Of a stretch of 64,000 nucleotides of DNA, positions 42,220 to 51,020 are shown piece after piece. Within the stretch, counting starts at the first letter, position 1; the number at the start of each line of letters is the position of its first letter. Made by a program: the position numbers and the translations under genes. The notes beneath the pieces were generated by a model. That model did no database searches. It had not been told where the DNA came from and saw nothing but the letters and a program-made list of their open reading frames with translations. Location of the stretch: NCBI RefSeq assembly GCF_006227205.1, contig NZ_VCNG01000005.1:248001-312000 (forward strand), in the 5' to 3' direction. The DNA comes from Pseudomonas sp. ICMP22404. Lineage in GTDB: Bacteria > Pseudomonadota > Gammaproteobacteria > Pseudomonadales > Pseudomonadaceae.

Positions 42220-43239
42220 ATGCGTGTGTTCATTTTCCTGGCCGTCCTGTTGTTCGGCCTGCCGTCGATTGCGGCGTCTCGTTGTGATGTCAACGTCCCG
42301 ACCCAACGGGTCGATCTGGATCAGGTAAGCCTGGCGTACCAGAGCATTGGCCGTGCCTCCGATCCGGCCTTGTTGCTGGTGATGGGGCTGGGCGGGCAAT
42401 TGATCCATTGGCCGGATGAAGTGGTGGTTGCCCTGTGCGAGCAAGGCTTTCGGGTGATCCGCTACGACAACCGGGACGTGGGCTTATCCACCTGGCGGCA
42501 GGCACCGGGTAGCGCCAACCTGACTTTTGAAGCGCTTCGCTACAAACTGGGCTTGACGGTCGACGCGCCCTATACCCTCACTGACATGGCCAATGACGGG
42601 CTGGGACTGATGGATGCGTTGCGCGTGCAGCACTTTCACCTGCTGGGGGCGAGCATGGGGGGCATGATTGCCCAGCACATGGCCGCCATGGCGCCGCAGC
42701 GGGTCGAAAGCCTGACCCTGATCATGACCAGCTCCAGTGCGGCCGGCTTGCCGGCGCCCAGCGAAACGCTGGTGCGATTGCTGTCACGCCGCAGTGCGCC
42801 GAATCGCGAGGTGGCGCTGGAACAGCAGGCTGACCTGCTGGCTGCCCTGGGCAGTCCCCTGGTGATCGATGATCGCCAGGCGCTGCTGCATCAGGCTGCT
42901 GTCGCCTATGATCGGGCGTTCAACCCCGAAGGTGTGAAACGCCAGATCATGGCGATCATGGCCGAGCCGAGCCGGGTCGAACTGCTCAATCAATTGCAAG
43001 TGCCGACCCTGGTGGTCCATGGCACCGCCGACCCGTTATTGCCAGTGATGCACGGCGTCCATCTGGCGGCGCATATCCGCGGCAGCCAGTTGAAATTGAT
43101 CCCGGGCCTGGCCCATCGTTTCCAGGAGGCGTTCAAGGAGCCGTTGCTGGGGGCGGTGCTGCCCTATTTGCAACAGCATCGCGAAGACACCTCGCATTGG
43201 GCGCAGGTCGAACCGACGCAGGCGCCGAATCTGCTCTGA
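42220..43239 (+). CDS. Exported alpha/beta-hydrolase
   Basis: A 339-residue protein with signal peptide [20 protein letters not shown]. The hydrolase fold shows the oxyanion [11 protein letters not shown], the nucleophile elbow [11 protein letters not shown] (serine near 145), an acidic residue in [10 protein letters not shown] near 268 and the catalytic histidine in [10 protein letters not shown]. The start ATG at 42220 has no good ribosome site. The substrate is unknown (esterase or lipase type). It is monocistronic, followed by a REP doublet. Confidence 0.8.
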   Translation: MRVFIFLAVLLFGLPSIAASRCDVNVPTQRVDLDQVSLAYQSIGRASDPALLLVMGLGGQLIHWPDEVVVALCEQGFRVIRYDNRDVGLSTWRQAPGSANLTFEALRYKLGLTVDAPYTLTDMANDGLGLMDALRVQHFHLLGASMGGMIAQHMAAMAPQRVESLTLIMTSSSAAGLPAPSETLVRLLSRRSAPNREVALEQQADLLAALGSPLVIDDRQALLHQAAVAYDRAFNPEGVKRQIMAIMAEPSRVELLNQLQVPTLVVHGTADPLLPVMHGVHLAAHIRGSQLKLIPGLAHRFQEAFKEPLLGAVLPYLQQHREDTSHWAQVEPTQAPNLL

Positions 43240-43264
43240 TAGAGGTCGAAGGTTGTAGAGATCC

Positions 43265-43397
43265 CTGTGGCGAGGGGATTCATCCCCGCTGGGCTGCGAA
43301 GCAGCCCTAAAGCCAAGCGACTCGGTGCATCAGATAGATTGAGTCGACTGCCTTGGGGCCGCTTCGCGCCCCAGCGGGGATAAATCCCCTCGCCACA
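43265..43397. repeat. REP doublet, GTGGCGAGGGGAT class
   Basis: CTGTGGCGAGGGGATTCATC ... GATAAATCCCCTCGCCACA, 133 bp, with inner GGGCTGC arms; same class as the RAYT-flanking doublets. It lies between the hydrolase and the convergent LysR gene. Confidence 0.87.
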
Positions 43398-43416
43398 AAG
43401 GAGTATCTGCAGGACT

Positions 43417-44298
43417 TCACCGGGCCCGGGCCTGCTCCACCAACCACCCCATCAACTCCTGCAACGGCCCCGACGCCTGGGTCTTGCGCGGGAACACCAG
43501 GTGATAACCCAACCCGGTTCTGACCTTCAGTTCGAACGGCATCACCAGCCGCCCGGCGCTCAGGTCATCGCCGATCAGCGACCAGTCACCTATCGCCACG
43601 CCCGTGCCCTGTGAGGCCATGGACATCGCCAGATCCAGGGTTTCGAAATGCTGGCCCTTGCTGACATTGCTCAAGTGCACATCGGCGGCATCCAGCCAGG
43701 CCGTCCAATCGCGCTCGTCGCGGGTCGGGTGCAACAGCAGGTGTTGCTGCAGGTCGGCAGGTTCACGCAGCGGCACGGGGCCGTCCAGCACCGGGCGGGA
43801 GCAGACGGGCGTCAGTTGCTCATCGAACAGATGCAGGCACGCCAATGAGGTGTCGGGTGGCGGGCCATAGACCACGGCCGCGTCGAAGCCCTCGCGCTGG
43901 AAGTCCACACCGTGCCTGACGGTGGTTGTCAGCTCCACCGGCACATCCGGCCGTTCCTTCTGCCATTGCAATAAGCGTGGCAGCAGCCAGCGCATCACAC
44001 AGGTCGGTGCCTTGAGTTGCAGGGTCTGGCGCTTCTCGCCAATCTGCTCCACCGCATCGCCGATCAAGCGGAACACCTGCTGCACCCGGGGCAACCACGC
44101 CGTCCCTTCAGGTGTGAGGGTCAGGCCGCGGGCCTGGCGCTGGAACAGCGCGTAGCCCAGATGATCCTCCAGCCCGGCGATCTGCCGACTCACCGCGCCC
44201 TGGGTAATGTGCAACTGTTCGGCGGCCCGGGTGAAGTTGCAGCATTGGGCCGTGATCAGAAACGTGTGCAGCGCTGGAAGCGGAGGGAGTCGTTTCAT
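43417..44298 (-). CDS. LysR-family regulator (GcvA-type), divergent from the arginine module
   Basis: A 293-residue regulator. The helix-turn-helix (LPALHTFLITAQCCNFTRAA, EQLHITQGAVSRQIAGLEDH) and the opening KRLPPLPALHTF are GcvA-like. The effector domain has QREGFDAAVVYGPP. The start is set at ATG 44298 (MKRLPPLP), with an in-frame ATG 15 bp upstream as alternative. It points away from the decarboxylase gene with 115 bp between the start codons, so it is the probable regulator of that operon. Confidence 0.85.
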   Translation of the reverse strand: MKRLPPLPALHTFLITAQCCNFTRAAEQLHITQGAVSRQIAGLEDHLGYALFQRQARGLTLTPEGTAWLPRVQQVFRLIGDAVEQIGEKRQTLQLKAPTCVMRWLLPRLLQWQKERPDVPVELTTTVRHGVDFQREGFDAAVVYGPPPDTSLACLHLFDEQLTPVCSRPVLDGPVPLREPADLQQHLLLHPTRDERDWTAWLDAADVHLSNVSKGQHFETLDLAMSMASQGTGVAIGDWSLIGDDLSAGRLVMPFELKVRTGLGYHLVFPRKTQASGPLQELMGWLVEQARAR

Positions 44299-44413
44299 TT
44301 GGATCCAAGCCATGACGTGAGGACATGGCTAGTATGACTTTTTATCCATTGTTGCCGCTATGGCCTGACCGTTCAATGAGCCCATTCCAAGACAAGAAAG
44401 AAGGGCAGTGGCA

Positions 44414-46051
44414 ATGGCAACGTGCGGCGAAGTATTGGTCAAGTTACTCGAAGGCTATGGCGTGGAGCAGGTGTTCGGCATTCCCGGCGTGCACACCGTC
44501 GAGCTGTATCGCGGGCTGGCCCGGTCAAGCATTCGCCACGTGACGCCGCGCCATGAACAGGGCGCAGGCTTCATGGCCGACGGTTACGCCCGCGTCAGCG
44601 GCAAACCCGGCGTGTGTTTCATCATCACCGGCCCTGGCATGACCAATATCACCACTGCCATGGGCCAGGCCTACGCCGATTCGATCCCGATGCTGGTGAT
44701 CTCCAGCGTCCAGTCGCGCAGCCAGCTGGGTGGCGGGCGCGGCAAGTTGCATGAGTTGCCGAATCAGGCTGCGCTGGTGGGCGGGGTCGCGGCGTTTTCC
44801 CACACGCTGATGTCCGCGGCTGAATTGCCCAGCGTATTGGCCCGGGCCTTCGCCGTGTTCCAGGCCGGGCGGCCGCGGCCGGTGCACATCGAAATCCCCT
44901 TGGACGTGCTGGTCGAAGACGCCGATGCCTTGCTCGCCAGTATGCCTGTGAGCGTCGATCGCGCCGGCGCCGCGCCGGGCGCGGTGAAACAGATGACGGC
45001 GATGCTGGCCTCGGCCAGACGGCCACTGATCCTGGCCGGCGGTGGCGCCATCGACGCCGCCGCCGAATTGACCGAACTGGCCGAACGCCTGGGCGCACCG
45101 GTGGCGTTGACCATCAATGCCAAGGGCTTGCTGCCGTCCCGTCATCCCTTGTTGATCGGCTCTACCCAGAGCCTGGTGGCCACCCGCACATTGGTGGCCG
45201 AAGCGGATGTGGTGCTGGCCATCGGCACCGAACTGGCCGAAACCGACTACGACATCACTTTTGCCGGGGGCTTCGAGCTCCCTGGTGCGCTGCTGCGCAT
45301 CGACATCGACCCGGACCAGACCGTGCGCAACTATCCGCCGCGCCTGGCGCTGGTGGCCGATGCCCGCACCGCCGCCCGGGCCTTGCTCGACGAGTTGAAC
45401 CGGCAACCTTTGGCCGAGCGCAGCAACGATTGGGGCGCTGTTCGTGCTACCCGGTTGCGTGCCGAGCTGGAAGGCAGTTGGGACGCTGCGGTCCGCGCCC
45501 AGAGCGCTTTTCTCGACAGCGTTCTGCAAACGCTGCCTGAGGCGGTCTTCGTCGGCGACTCCACCCAACCGGTGTACACCGGCAACCTGACGTTCAACCC
45601 GGAGCGTCCGCGGCGCTGGTTCAACTCGTCCACCGGCTACGGCACCCTCGGCTATGCGTTGCCGGCGGCGATTGGCGCCTGGCTTGGCGGCAAGAACCAG
45701 GGCCATGGTCGCCCCCCGGTGGTGTGCCTGATCGGTGACGGTGGCCTGCAATTCACCCTGCCGGAGCTGGCCAGCGCCGTGGAAGCGCGGGTGCCGGTGA
45801 TTGTGCTGCTGTGGAATAACCAAGGCTACGAAGAGATCAAGAAATACATGGTCAACCGCGCCATCGAACCGGTGGGGGTGGACATCTATACCCCGGACTT
45901 CATCGGTGTCGCCAAGGCCTTGGGCTGCGCTGCCGAAGCCGTCGATGATGTGGCGCAACTGCATACCGCACTGCTCGCGGCCAGCGACCGACAAGGTCCG
46001 ACGCTGATCGAAATCGATCAGGCGCGTTGGATGAGCGGGGTGTCGCAATGA
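44414..46051 (+). CDS. ThDP-dependent 2-keto acid decarboxylase, 5-guanidino-2-oxopentanoate type (AruI-like)
   Basis: A 545-residue thiamine-diphosphate enzyme. The N-terminal PYR domain has FGIPGVHTVELYRGL, RHEQGAGFMADGYARVSG and ITGPGMTN, all close to P. aeruginosa AruI. The C-terminal PP domain carries the ThDP motif from GDGGLQFTLPELA to NNQGYEE. AruI decarboxylates 2-ketoarginine to 4-guanidinobutyraldehyde. The sequence resembles AruI clearly but is not identical in the middle, so a related 2-keto acid is possible. ATG 44414 follows AAGGG. The stop overlaps the dehydrogenase start by 4 bp, which supports an aldehyde product. Confidence 0.78.
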   Translation: MATCGEVLVKLLEGYGVEQVFGIPGVHTVELYRGLARSSIRHVTPRHEQGAGFMADGYARVSGKPGVCFIITGPGMTNITTAMGQAYADSIPMLVISSVQSRSQLGGGRGKLHELPNQAALVGGVAAFSHTLMSAAELPSVLARAFAVFQAGRPRPVHIEIPLDVLVEDADALLASMPVSVDRAGAAPGAVKQMTAMLASARRPLILAGGGAIDAAAELTELAERLGAPVALTINAKGLLPSRHPLLIGSTQSLVATRTLVAEADVVLAIGTELAETDYDITFAGGFELPGALLRIDIDPDQTVRNYPPRLALVADARTAARALLDELNRQPLAERSNDWGAVRATRLRAELEGSWDAAVRAQSAFLDSVLQTLPEAVFVGDSTQPVYTGNLTFNPERPRRWFNSSTGYGTLGYALPAAIGAWLGGKNQGHGRPPVVCLIGDGGLQFTLPELASAVEARVPVIVLLWNNQGYEEIKKYMVNRAIEPVGVDIYTPDFIGVAKALGCAAEAVDDVAQLHTALLAASDRQGPTLIEIDQARWMSGVSQ

Positions 46052-47496
46052 CTCTTCCCACAGCATTGGAAGGGCTGTACATCAACGGCCAGTGGTTTCG
46101 CGGTGAGCAGTATTTACGGGTGATCAACCCGGCGACCGAGGCATTGCTGACCACTGTTCATGGCGGTGATGAACGCGCGGTCGATCAAGCCCTGGACGCC
46201 GCGACCCAGGCCTTTGGCCCATGGTCGAAAACCACGGGGGCCGAGCGCGGCGCGATCCTGCGTCGTATCGCCGCTGGCGTGCAGGCCGGTCGCGCGCAGT
46301 TGATGCAATTGCAATCGCGCAACAACGGCAAGCCGCTGTTCGAGGCAGCCATCGATGTCGATGATGTGGTGGCGACCTTCGAATATTACGCCGAGCTGGC
46401 CGAAGGCTTGGACATCCGGCAGGACAGTTCGCTGGCCTTGCCCAGCGATGATTTCAGCGCGCGCCTGCGTCGCGAACCTTGCGGTGTGGTCGGCTTGATC
46501 GTGCCGTGGAATTTCCCGATGGTCACCACCGCCTGGAAACTCGCACCGGCCCTGGCCGCCGGCTGCTGCGTGGTGCTCAAACCCTCTGAGGTCACGCCGT
46601 TGCCGGAGCTGGAGCTGGCCTCGATCATCGCTGACTGCGGCTTGCCCGATGGGGTCTTCAACCTGATCTGTGGGACTGGCCTGGCCGTGGGGGCGCCGTT
46701 GGCCGCCGATCCGCGGGTGGCGAAGATTTCCTTCACCGGCAGCAACGCGGTGGGTGTGCAGGTGATGCAACGGGCGGCGGAAACGGTGAAGGGCGTGAGC
46801 CTGGAGCTGGGCGGCAAATCGTCTCTGCTGGTGTTGGCCGATGCTGATCTGGAACTGGCCGTGGAGTTGGCCTGTGGTGGCGGCTTCTTCAATGCCGGAC
46901 AGATGTGCTCGGCCACCAGTCGGGTGCTGGTCGCTGATGAGCTGGCCGACGACTTCCTGCAGCGGCTCAGGATCCGCGCCGAGGCGATTCGCGTGGCCTA
47001 TCCGTTCGATCCCGACGTGGAAATGGGCGCGTTGGTCAATCAGGCGCAATACCAACGGGTGCTGGGGCATATCGACCGGGGCGTGAGCGCGGGTGCGACG
47101 CTGGTGTGCGGCGGCCAGCGCCCGACGCATCTGTCGCGAGGCTTTTTTCTTCAGCCGACGATCTTCACCGACGTGCCCCCAGACAGTGCGCTGTGGTGCG
47201 AGGAGATTTTTGGACCGGTGCTGTGCGTGCGCCGTTTCAGCGGCGTGGAACAGGCCATTGCGCTTGCCAATGACAGCCGTTTCGGCCTGGTGGCCAGCGT
47301 GGTCAGCCGTGATCTCGACGCTGCCGAGCAGGTCGCCAACGCTTTGCAGGCGGGCCTGGTGTGGATCAACGCGCCCCAGGTGATCTTTCCCCAGGCGGCG
47401 TGGGGTGGCTACAAGCAGAGCAGTCTGGGCCGCGAGTTGGGACCCTGGGGATTGGCGGCATTCCAGGAAATCAAGCATGTGATCCGGGCGGTCTGA
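46048..47496 (+). CDS. NAD(P)-dependent aldehyde dehydrogenase (AMADH/BADH-like)
   Basis: A 482-residue dehydrogenase. Cofactor binding: PWNFPMVTTAWKLAPALAAG and FTGSNAVG; catalytic glutamate in ELGGKS (about 251) and nucleophilic cysteine in NAGQMCSATSR (about 285). The GFFLQPTIFTDV and EEIFGPVL blocks are standard. It is most like aminoaldehyde/betaine-aldehyde dehydrogenases. Coupled to the decarboxylase upstream (ATGA), it would oxidise 4-guanidinobutyraldehyde to 4-guanidinobutyrate. The earlier in-frame start at 46027 lies inside the upstream gene. Confidence 0.88.
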   Translation: MTLPTALEGLYINGQWFRGEQYLRVINPATEALLTTVHGGDERAVDQALDAATQAFGPWSKTTGAERGAILRRIAAGVQAGRAQLMQLQSRNNGKPLFEAAIDVDDVVATFEYYAELAEGLDIRQDSSLALPSDDFSARLRREPCGVVGLIVPWNFPMVTTAWKLAPALAAGCCVVLKPSEVTPLPELELASIIADCGLPDGVFNLICGTGLAVGAPLAADPRVAKISFTGSNAVGVQVMQRAAETVKGVSLELGGKSSLLVLADADLELAVELACGGGFFNAGQMCSATSRVLVADELADDFLQRLRIRAEAIRVAYPFDPDVEMGALVNQAQYQRVLGHIDRGVSAGATLVCGGQRPTHLSRGFFLQPTIFTDVPPDSALWCEEIFGPVLCVRRFSGVEQAIALANDSRFGLVASVVSRDLDAAEQVANALQAGLVWINAPQVIFPQAAWGGYKQSSLGRELGPWGLAAFQEIKHVIRAV

Positions 47497-47513
47497 CAGC
47501 ACGTTATCGGGTC

Positions 47514-47540
47514 GCGCATGCCTCGAAAAAAGGCATGCGC
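47514..47540 (+). terminator. Hairpin after the aldehyde dehydrogenase gene
   Basis: A perfect 10-bp stem GCGCATGCCT / AGGCATGCGC with a 7-base A-rich loop (CGAAAAA), 17 bp after the stop codon. There is no T-run, so termination would be partial. About 170 bp of non-coding sequence follow before the binding-protein gene. Confidence 0.5.
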
Positions 47541-47711
47541 CAGGGACATGGCTTCAATGAGTTTTTTTCGATAGTCAGGGATTTTGTGCAACCCCAGGAT
47601 GGCCTTCGACGACGACAAAGTCCTTGCGGCACGGGGCTTTGGTCGATCTCGAACGGCTAGGGCGCAATGGTTACAGCCACCTCATACCTAGAAGAACAAA
47701 GGGAGTCCTCC

Positions 47712-48815
47712 ATGGGCAAGCATGATCTGAACAGACGTCAATTCATCAAGACCGCCAGCGTAGTGTCGGTCGCGGCCGCCGCCATGAGCGTGCCCTTCAT
47801 CAGCGCCCGGGCCAGCGATACGCGGTTCGTCGGCAAGACCCTGCGTCTGCTGACCTGGTCCGACGACACCGGGCTGGCGGCGCTGCGTAACATCGCCGCG
47901 ACCTTCGAGGCCAAGACCGGGGCCAAGGTCATCGCCGACCGCACCGGCAGCACCTCGGAAATGGTCGCCAAGCTCAAGGCCGGTGGCGACCGGCCGCAGT
48001 ACGACATCATCACCCTGGCCGGCGTCGGCGCCGAGGGACTGGCTGCGGCGGGCCTGTTGGAAAAGCCGGACCTGAACCGCATCCCCAACCTGGTGGACGT
48101 GCCGGAGCATTACCGCACCGGTGCCGGTGGTCATGGCATCGGCTATCTGTTGTGGTGCAACAGCCTGGTCTACAGCACCCGCACCTTGCAACAGGCACCG
48201 GACAGTTACGCCGCGCTTTGGGACGCGAACCTGGCGCCGAATATCTTCTTGCCGCCGCCGAACTGGACCGAGGCCATGGACCTGATCATCATCGCCGCCA
48301 AGCTGGCCGGCGGTGACGAACACAACATCGAACCGGGCTTCAAGAAACTCGCCGAGCTCAAGGAACGGGTGGTGACCCTGGGCGAAAACCCGAACCAGAT
48401 CGCCGAACTGTTCCGTACCGGTTCCCTGGACATGGGCGGTTTGTATGCGCCGGCGTTTTTCCCCAAGCAGATCCGCGACCCGGCCTATGGTCTGGGAGCA
48501 ACGTTCGGTATGAAGGAAGGCTTCTACACCGACCTGATGCTCTCGGTCATGCCCAAGAACCGCCCGGGCGACACCGACCTGGCCTACGCCTTCATCGACC
48601 ACTCCCTCGACCCGCTGGTGCAGGGCAAGATGGCCGAAGACATCTTCAACGGCCCGGTCAACGCCAAGGCCATCATCTCCGCCGAAGCGCGCAAGAGCCC
48701 GTACATCCTCACCCCGGAGCAAATCGCCGACAAAGCGATCATGCACGACAACGCCTTCCTGGCGACGGTGCACGACCAGTGGATCCGCCGGTACACGGAA
48801 ATTTTCTCTTCCTGA
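47712..48815 (+). CDS. Polyamine-type ABC transporter substrate-binding protein (Tat signal)
   Basis: A 367-residue periplasmic protein of the PotD/PotF type. The leader has a twin-arginine motif (NRRQFIKTASVVSVAAAAMS). The mature part shows LRLLTWSDDTGLAALRNIAATFE and YDIITLAGVGAEGLAAAGLLEK, and closes with QWIRRYTEIFSS. The start is ATG 47712, with AAGGGAG before it. It begins the transporter operon: two permeases and an ATPase follow after a REP array. The ligand is likely a polyamine or guanidino compound; this rests on family and the catabolic genes upstream. Confidence 0.87.
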   Translation: MGKHDLNRRQFIKTASVVSVAAAAMSVPFISARASDTRFVGKTLRLLTWSDDTGLAALRNIAATFEAKTGAKVIADRTGSTSEMVAKLKAGGDRPQYDIITLAGVGAEGLAAAGLLEKPDLNRIPNLVDVPEHYRTGAGGHGIGYLLWCNSLVYSTRTLQQAPDSYAALWDANLAPNIFLPPPNWTEAMDLIIIAAKLAGGDEHNIEPGFKKLAELKERVVTLGENPNQIAELFRTGSLDMGGLYAPAFFPKQIRDPAYGLGATFGMKEGFYTDLMLSVMPKNRPGDTDLAYAFIDHSLDPLVQGKMAEDIFNGPVNAKAIISAEARKSPYILTPEQIADKAIMHDNAFLATVHDQWIRRYTEIFSS

Positions 48816-48845
48816 ACTGGATGCCGGGCCCGCTCGACATCCAAG

Positions 48846-49204
48846 TGTGGGAGCGAGCCTGCTCGCGATAGCGGTGGGTCAGTTGAGGGAGATGTGGGCT
48901 GTGCCGGCGTCATCGCGAGCAGGCTCGCTCCCACAGGGGAATAGGGGTGATGCGGGATTTGTGGGCTACCCGCGATCCAGTGTGGGAGCGAGCCTGCTCG
49001 CGATAGCGGTGGGTCAGTTGAGGGAGATGTGGGCTGTGCCGGCGTCATCGCGAGCAGGCTCGCTCCCACAGCGGAATAGGGGGGATGCGGGATCTGTGAG
49101 CCACCCGAGAACCAGTGTGGGAGCGAGCCTGCTCGCGATAGCGGTGGGTCAGTTGAGGGAGATGCTGGCTGTGCAAGCATCTTCGCGAGCAGGCCCGCTC
49201 CCAC
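48846..49204. repeat. Triple tandem REP doublet array, 135-bp period
   Basis: Three consecutive doublets start at 48846, 48981 and 49116, exactly 135 bp apart. Within each repeat the spacer GCGGTGGGTCAGTTGAGGGA is the same, and only the last copy shows several changes. The array lies inside the ABC operon, between the binding protein and first permease. It is a tandem duplication of one unit and contains no spacers of foreign type. Confidence 0.9.
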
Positions 49205-49251
49205 CGAAAAGTTGTGTTTGTGCTGTCGTTTGCCACTGACGAGACCTTGCC

Positions 49252-50160
49252 ATGGAACACCAACCGTTAACTCATCCGCAGAGCGTTGCGCCAATGCGTT
49301 CCAGCCGGAGTATTTCGCCCACGACGCGGGCGTGGTTTTTCCTGTCGCCGTCGATGCTGTTTCTGGGCGTGTTGATTGCCGCCAGTCTGTTGGTACTGCG
49401 CATGAGCGTCGGCACCAAGGGCGCGGAGTGGAGTGGGTTCAGCCTTGCCAGTTATGGGCAATTGCTGGAGCCCTATTACCTCAAGTCCCTGTTGCTGACC
49501 TTACGCCTGGCACTGATCAGCGCGGTGATCACCGTGCTGTTGGCGATCCCTGTGGCTTACACCATGTCGCGCCTGACCTCGCCATTGCTGCGGCGGGTGT
49601 TCCTGGCGGCGGTGCTGTTGCCGCTGCTGGTCAACCTGCTGCTGCAAAGCTACGGCTGGCTGGTGATCCTCGGCCCGGCCGGCATGCTCAACCAGGCGCT
49701 CATGGGCCTGGGCCTGATCAAGCGACCGATCATGTTGCTGTACAACCAGAACGGCGTGCTGATGGGCTTGGTCCAGACCGCATTCCCCCTGGCCGTGTTG
49801 CCCATCGCCAGCGCCATGCGCGGGGTGGCCCGCAGCTACGAGGAGGCGGCCGCCACCCTCGGCGCCAGCCGCTTCCAGGTGTTTCGCCAAGTGGTGTTGC
49901 CCATGAGCCTGCCCGGCATCATCACCGGCGCGACCCTGGTGTTCGCCTACAACGCCAGCAGCTTCGTCGTACCGCTGTTGTTGGGCGGGAGGCGAGTGCC
50001 GATGCTGGCAGTGATGGTCCATGACCAGATTGCCCCGTTGATGAACTGGCCGGCCGCGTCCGCCGCGGGGGTGGTGTTGATCGTCACCACGCTGCTGATC
50101 ATGACCCTGTCCGAATATTTCACCGGCCGCCGTCGGCGGATGCTGGAGGCTTCTCAATGA
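49252..50160 (+). CDS. Polyamine-type ABC transporter permease (PotB/PotH-like)
   Basis: A 302-residue inner-membrane protein with six helices. The ATPase-contact loop is YEEAAATLGASRFQVFRQVVLPMSLPGI (about 197-224, EAA motif). The start ATG 49252 has only a weak GAGA upstream. It forms the first half of the translocation channel with the next gene, which overlaps it by 4 bp. Confidence 0.88.
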   Translation: MEHQPLTHPQSVAPMRSSRSISPTTRAWFFLSPSMLFLGVLIAASLLVLRMSVGTKGAEWSGFSLASYGQLLEPYYLKSLLLTLRLALISAVITVLLAIPVAYTMSRLTSPLLRRVFLAAVLLPLLVNLLLQSYGWLVILGPAGMLNQALMGLGLIKRPIMLLYNQNGVLMGLVQTAFPLAVLPIASAMRGVARSYEEAAATLGASRFQVFRQVVLPMSLPGIITGATLVFAYNASSFVVPLLLGGRRVPMLAVMVHDQIAPLMNWPAASAAGVVLIVTTLLIMTLSEYFTGRRRRMLEASQ

Positions 50161-51005
50161 GCGCGTTGAGTAAAAAACGCCAGTCGCTGTTGCCCGGTGA
50201 GACCGGTCGGATCGCGGGGCTGCTGTCGGGTCTCATTCTGTTGCTGGCGGTATTGCCGATCCTGACCATGATCGTCATGTCCTTCAGCGGCGCGGCGAAC
50301 CTGGACTTCCCGCCAAGCAGCTACAGCCTGCAATGGTATCGGGCCGCCTGGCAGACCTTCGTCTCCCCGGATACCAGCGATGTACTGAGCCTGGGCCAGG
50401 CCATGGGCACCAGCTTGCTGGTGGCGTGCCTGACCATGATCTTCGCCACGCTGATCGCGGTGCCGGCGGCCTATGCACTGACCCGTTGTGAGTTCCGGGG
50501 CAAGGCCGTGGCGCTGCAATTGATGTCGCTGCCGTTGGTGTTCCCCATGGTGGTGCTGGGTCTGGCTTTGCTGTTGGTGTTCGACAGCCTGCCGTTTCAG
50601 ATGACCACCTCAAGGCTGGTCATTGCCCACGTCATCCTTGCCTTGCCGTTCGTGGTGAAGAACTGCACCGCCGCCATGCTCGGCATCGGCAGCGAAGTCG
50701 AGGAAGCCGCGCGGATGCTCGGGGCCTCACCGCAGCGGGCCATCGTCGATGTGGTGGTGCCGTTGATGAAGTCGGGCATCCTCGCCGGAATGCTTCTGGC
50801 ATTCATTGTCTCGTTCAACGAATTCACCGTGACCTATTTTCTCTACACCGTCGACGTCATGACCGTGCCGATCTGGATGTACAGCCGCACCGTGTCGTCG
50901 CTTGACCCCACCGTTTTTTCGTTTGCCGTGCTCATCGTGCTGATCGACTTCGTGCTGATCTGGGCGTTGGAGAAGCTGGTGGGCGAGGGCGGCGTTTCCT
51001 TTTGA
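50157..51005 (+). CDS. Polyamine-type ABC transporter permease (PotC/PotI-like)
   Basis: A 282-residue inner-membrane protein with six helices. The EAA loop is EVEEAARMLGASPQRAIVDVVVPLMKSGI, here noted by its conserved EAA and G positions at about 181-209. FNEFTVTYFLYTVDVMTVPIWMYS is typical of PotC-type permeases. Its ATGA overlap with the upstream permease implies equal expression. Confidence 0.88.
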   Translation: MSALSKKRQSLLPGETGRIAGLLSGLILLLAVLPILTMIVMSFSGAANLDFPPSSYSLQWYRAAWQTFVSPDTSDVLSLGQAMGTSLLVACLTMIFATLIAVPAAYALTRCEFRGKAVALQLMSLPLVFPMVVLGLALLLVFDSLPFQMTTSRLVIAHVILALPFVVKNCTAAMLGIGSEVEEAARMLGASPQRAIVDVVVPLMKSGILAGMLLAFIVSFNEFTVTYFLYTVDVMTVPIWMYSRTVSSLDPTVFSFAVLIVLIDFVLIWALEKLVGEGGVSF

Positions 51006-51020
51006 TTTCGAGGTGAAGAC

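Noticed and set aside
48846..49204. Possible CRISPR array
   Set aside because: The repeats are palindromic REP doublets with identical spacers, 135 bp apart; no unique spacers and no cas genes.
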